Under the pieces are notes generated by a model. It had not been told where the DNA came from. It saw nothing but the letters and a program-made list of their open reading frames with translations, and ran no database searches. A stretch of 64,000 nt of DNA from Lanius collurio (lineage: Eukaryota > Chordata > Aves > Passeriformes > Laniidae), in assembly GCA_020086605.1 (NCBI GenBank), contig JACBWW010000018.1:15880824-15944823 (forward strand), read 5' to 3'. The position numbers were made by a program, and so were the translations under genes. Of the stretch, positions 63,678 through 64,000 are shown piece by piece; within the stretch, counting starts at the first letter, position 1, and each line of letters opens with the position of its first letter.

Positions 63678-64000
63678 CTGTGGGGAGGAGAGGGTCAGAG
63701 CGCCGCCGTCCCCAGCGATCCCCATCAGTGTTGGAGACCCTCGCAAGGGACGCGCAGGGGGGTCGGTGTATCCCCTCTGCAATGCAAACTCGCCATTGGG
63801 TCTGTGCCCGGCAGTGCAGTCCATCACCCCGCGGCTGTGCCCAGGGCATCTTCTCCGCTCCCTAAATCTGTGCTCCCTTCCCTGGTGACCCCAGAGCATC
63901 CCCCTGACCCACACCATAGCGGTGTCTTCCTGGCCCGGTCACTGCATATCCCACACCGCCTCTCCATCCCACAGCTGCACCCCACAGTTGTGCTGCTGTC
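63678..64000 (-). other. NPPC: NPPC upstream intron, runs off the window
   Basis: Sequence 5' of the main NPPC exon. It contains no leucine-rich signal-peptide exon starting with ATG on the minus strand, so the first exon lies past 64000. Open frames here are extensions of GC-rich sequence. Confidence 0.6.

Noticed and set aside
63678..63917. Extension of the NPPC frame upstream to an ATG at 63917
   Set aside because: The added residues lack a signal peptide, and a clear acceptor (ccccacag) lies at the exon edge; the true start is on an exon outside the window.

Overview
The window is vertebrate nuclear DNA, almost certainly avian. It has long AT-rich introns, CpG islands at gene starts, GT-AG spliced exons, no operons, and several CR1 LINE 3' ends that match the bird type. 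The gene order PDE6D (minus), COPS7B (plus), NPPC (minus) matches, from memory, human 2q37 and its bird counterpart. I cannot name the species from the sequence.

Layout. 1-2,500 is intergenic, with a GC-rich block and a CR1 fragment. 2,500-38,480 is PDE6D on the minus strand. Its five coding exons (38313-38362, 9690-9778, 6391-6516, 5482-5587, 3038-3119) join in frame to 150 codons plus stop, with a first intron of about 28.5 kb. That intron carries two inverted copies of one LTR-type element. A CpG-island promoter with two CCAAT boxes, and a perfect palindromic RFX X-box just inside intron 1, mark the gene start. 38,500-42,700 separates PDE6D from COPS7B and holds at least three CR1 fragments. 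42,900-52,930 is COPS7B on the plus strand: a non-coding first exon in a CpG island, then six coding exons (45067-45228, 46396-46471, 48003-48091, 48675-48877, 50142-50247, 51556-51714) that join to 264 codons plus stop. Its last-but-one coding intron contains a small isolated CpG island with a CTCF-like motif. 52,930-61,450 is intergenic with no gene I can support. 61,450-64,000 is the 3' part of NPPC on the minus strand: an AU-rich 3' UTR exon and the main coding exon ending in the C-type natriuretic peptide. The signal-peptide exon lies beyond the right edge.

The three genes do not form one pathway. PDE6-delta is a prenyl-binding shuttle for ciliary and membrane cargo, COPS7B is a subunit of the COP9 signalosome (cullin deneddylation), and NPPC encodes a secreted peptide hormone acting on the guanylyl cyclase receptor NPR-B. 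PDE6D and COPS7B are head-to-head; COPS7B and NPPC converge tail-to-tail.

The most useful leads are two substitutions in the mature CNP-22 and a low-complexity proregion in NPPC, the X-box beside a ciliary gene, the CpG island and CTCF-like motif inside COPS7B, and the inverted LTR pair in PDE6D intron 1. I found no convincing undescribed multi-gene system.
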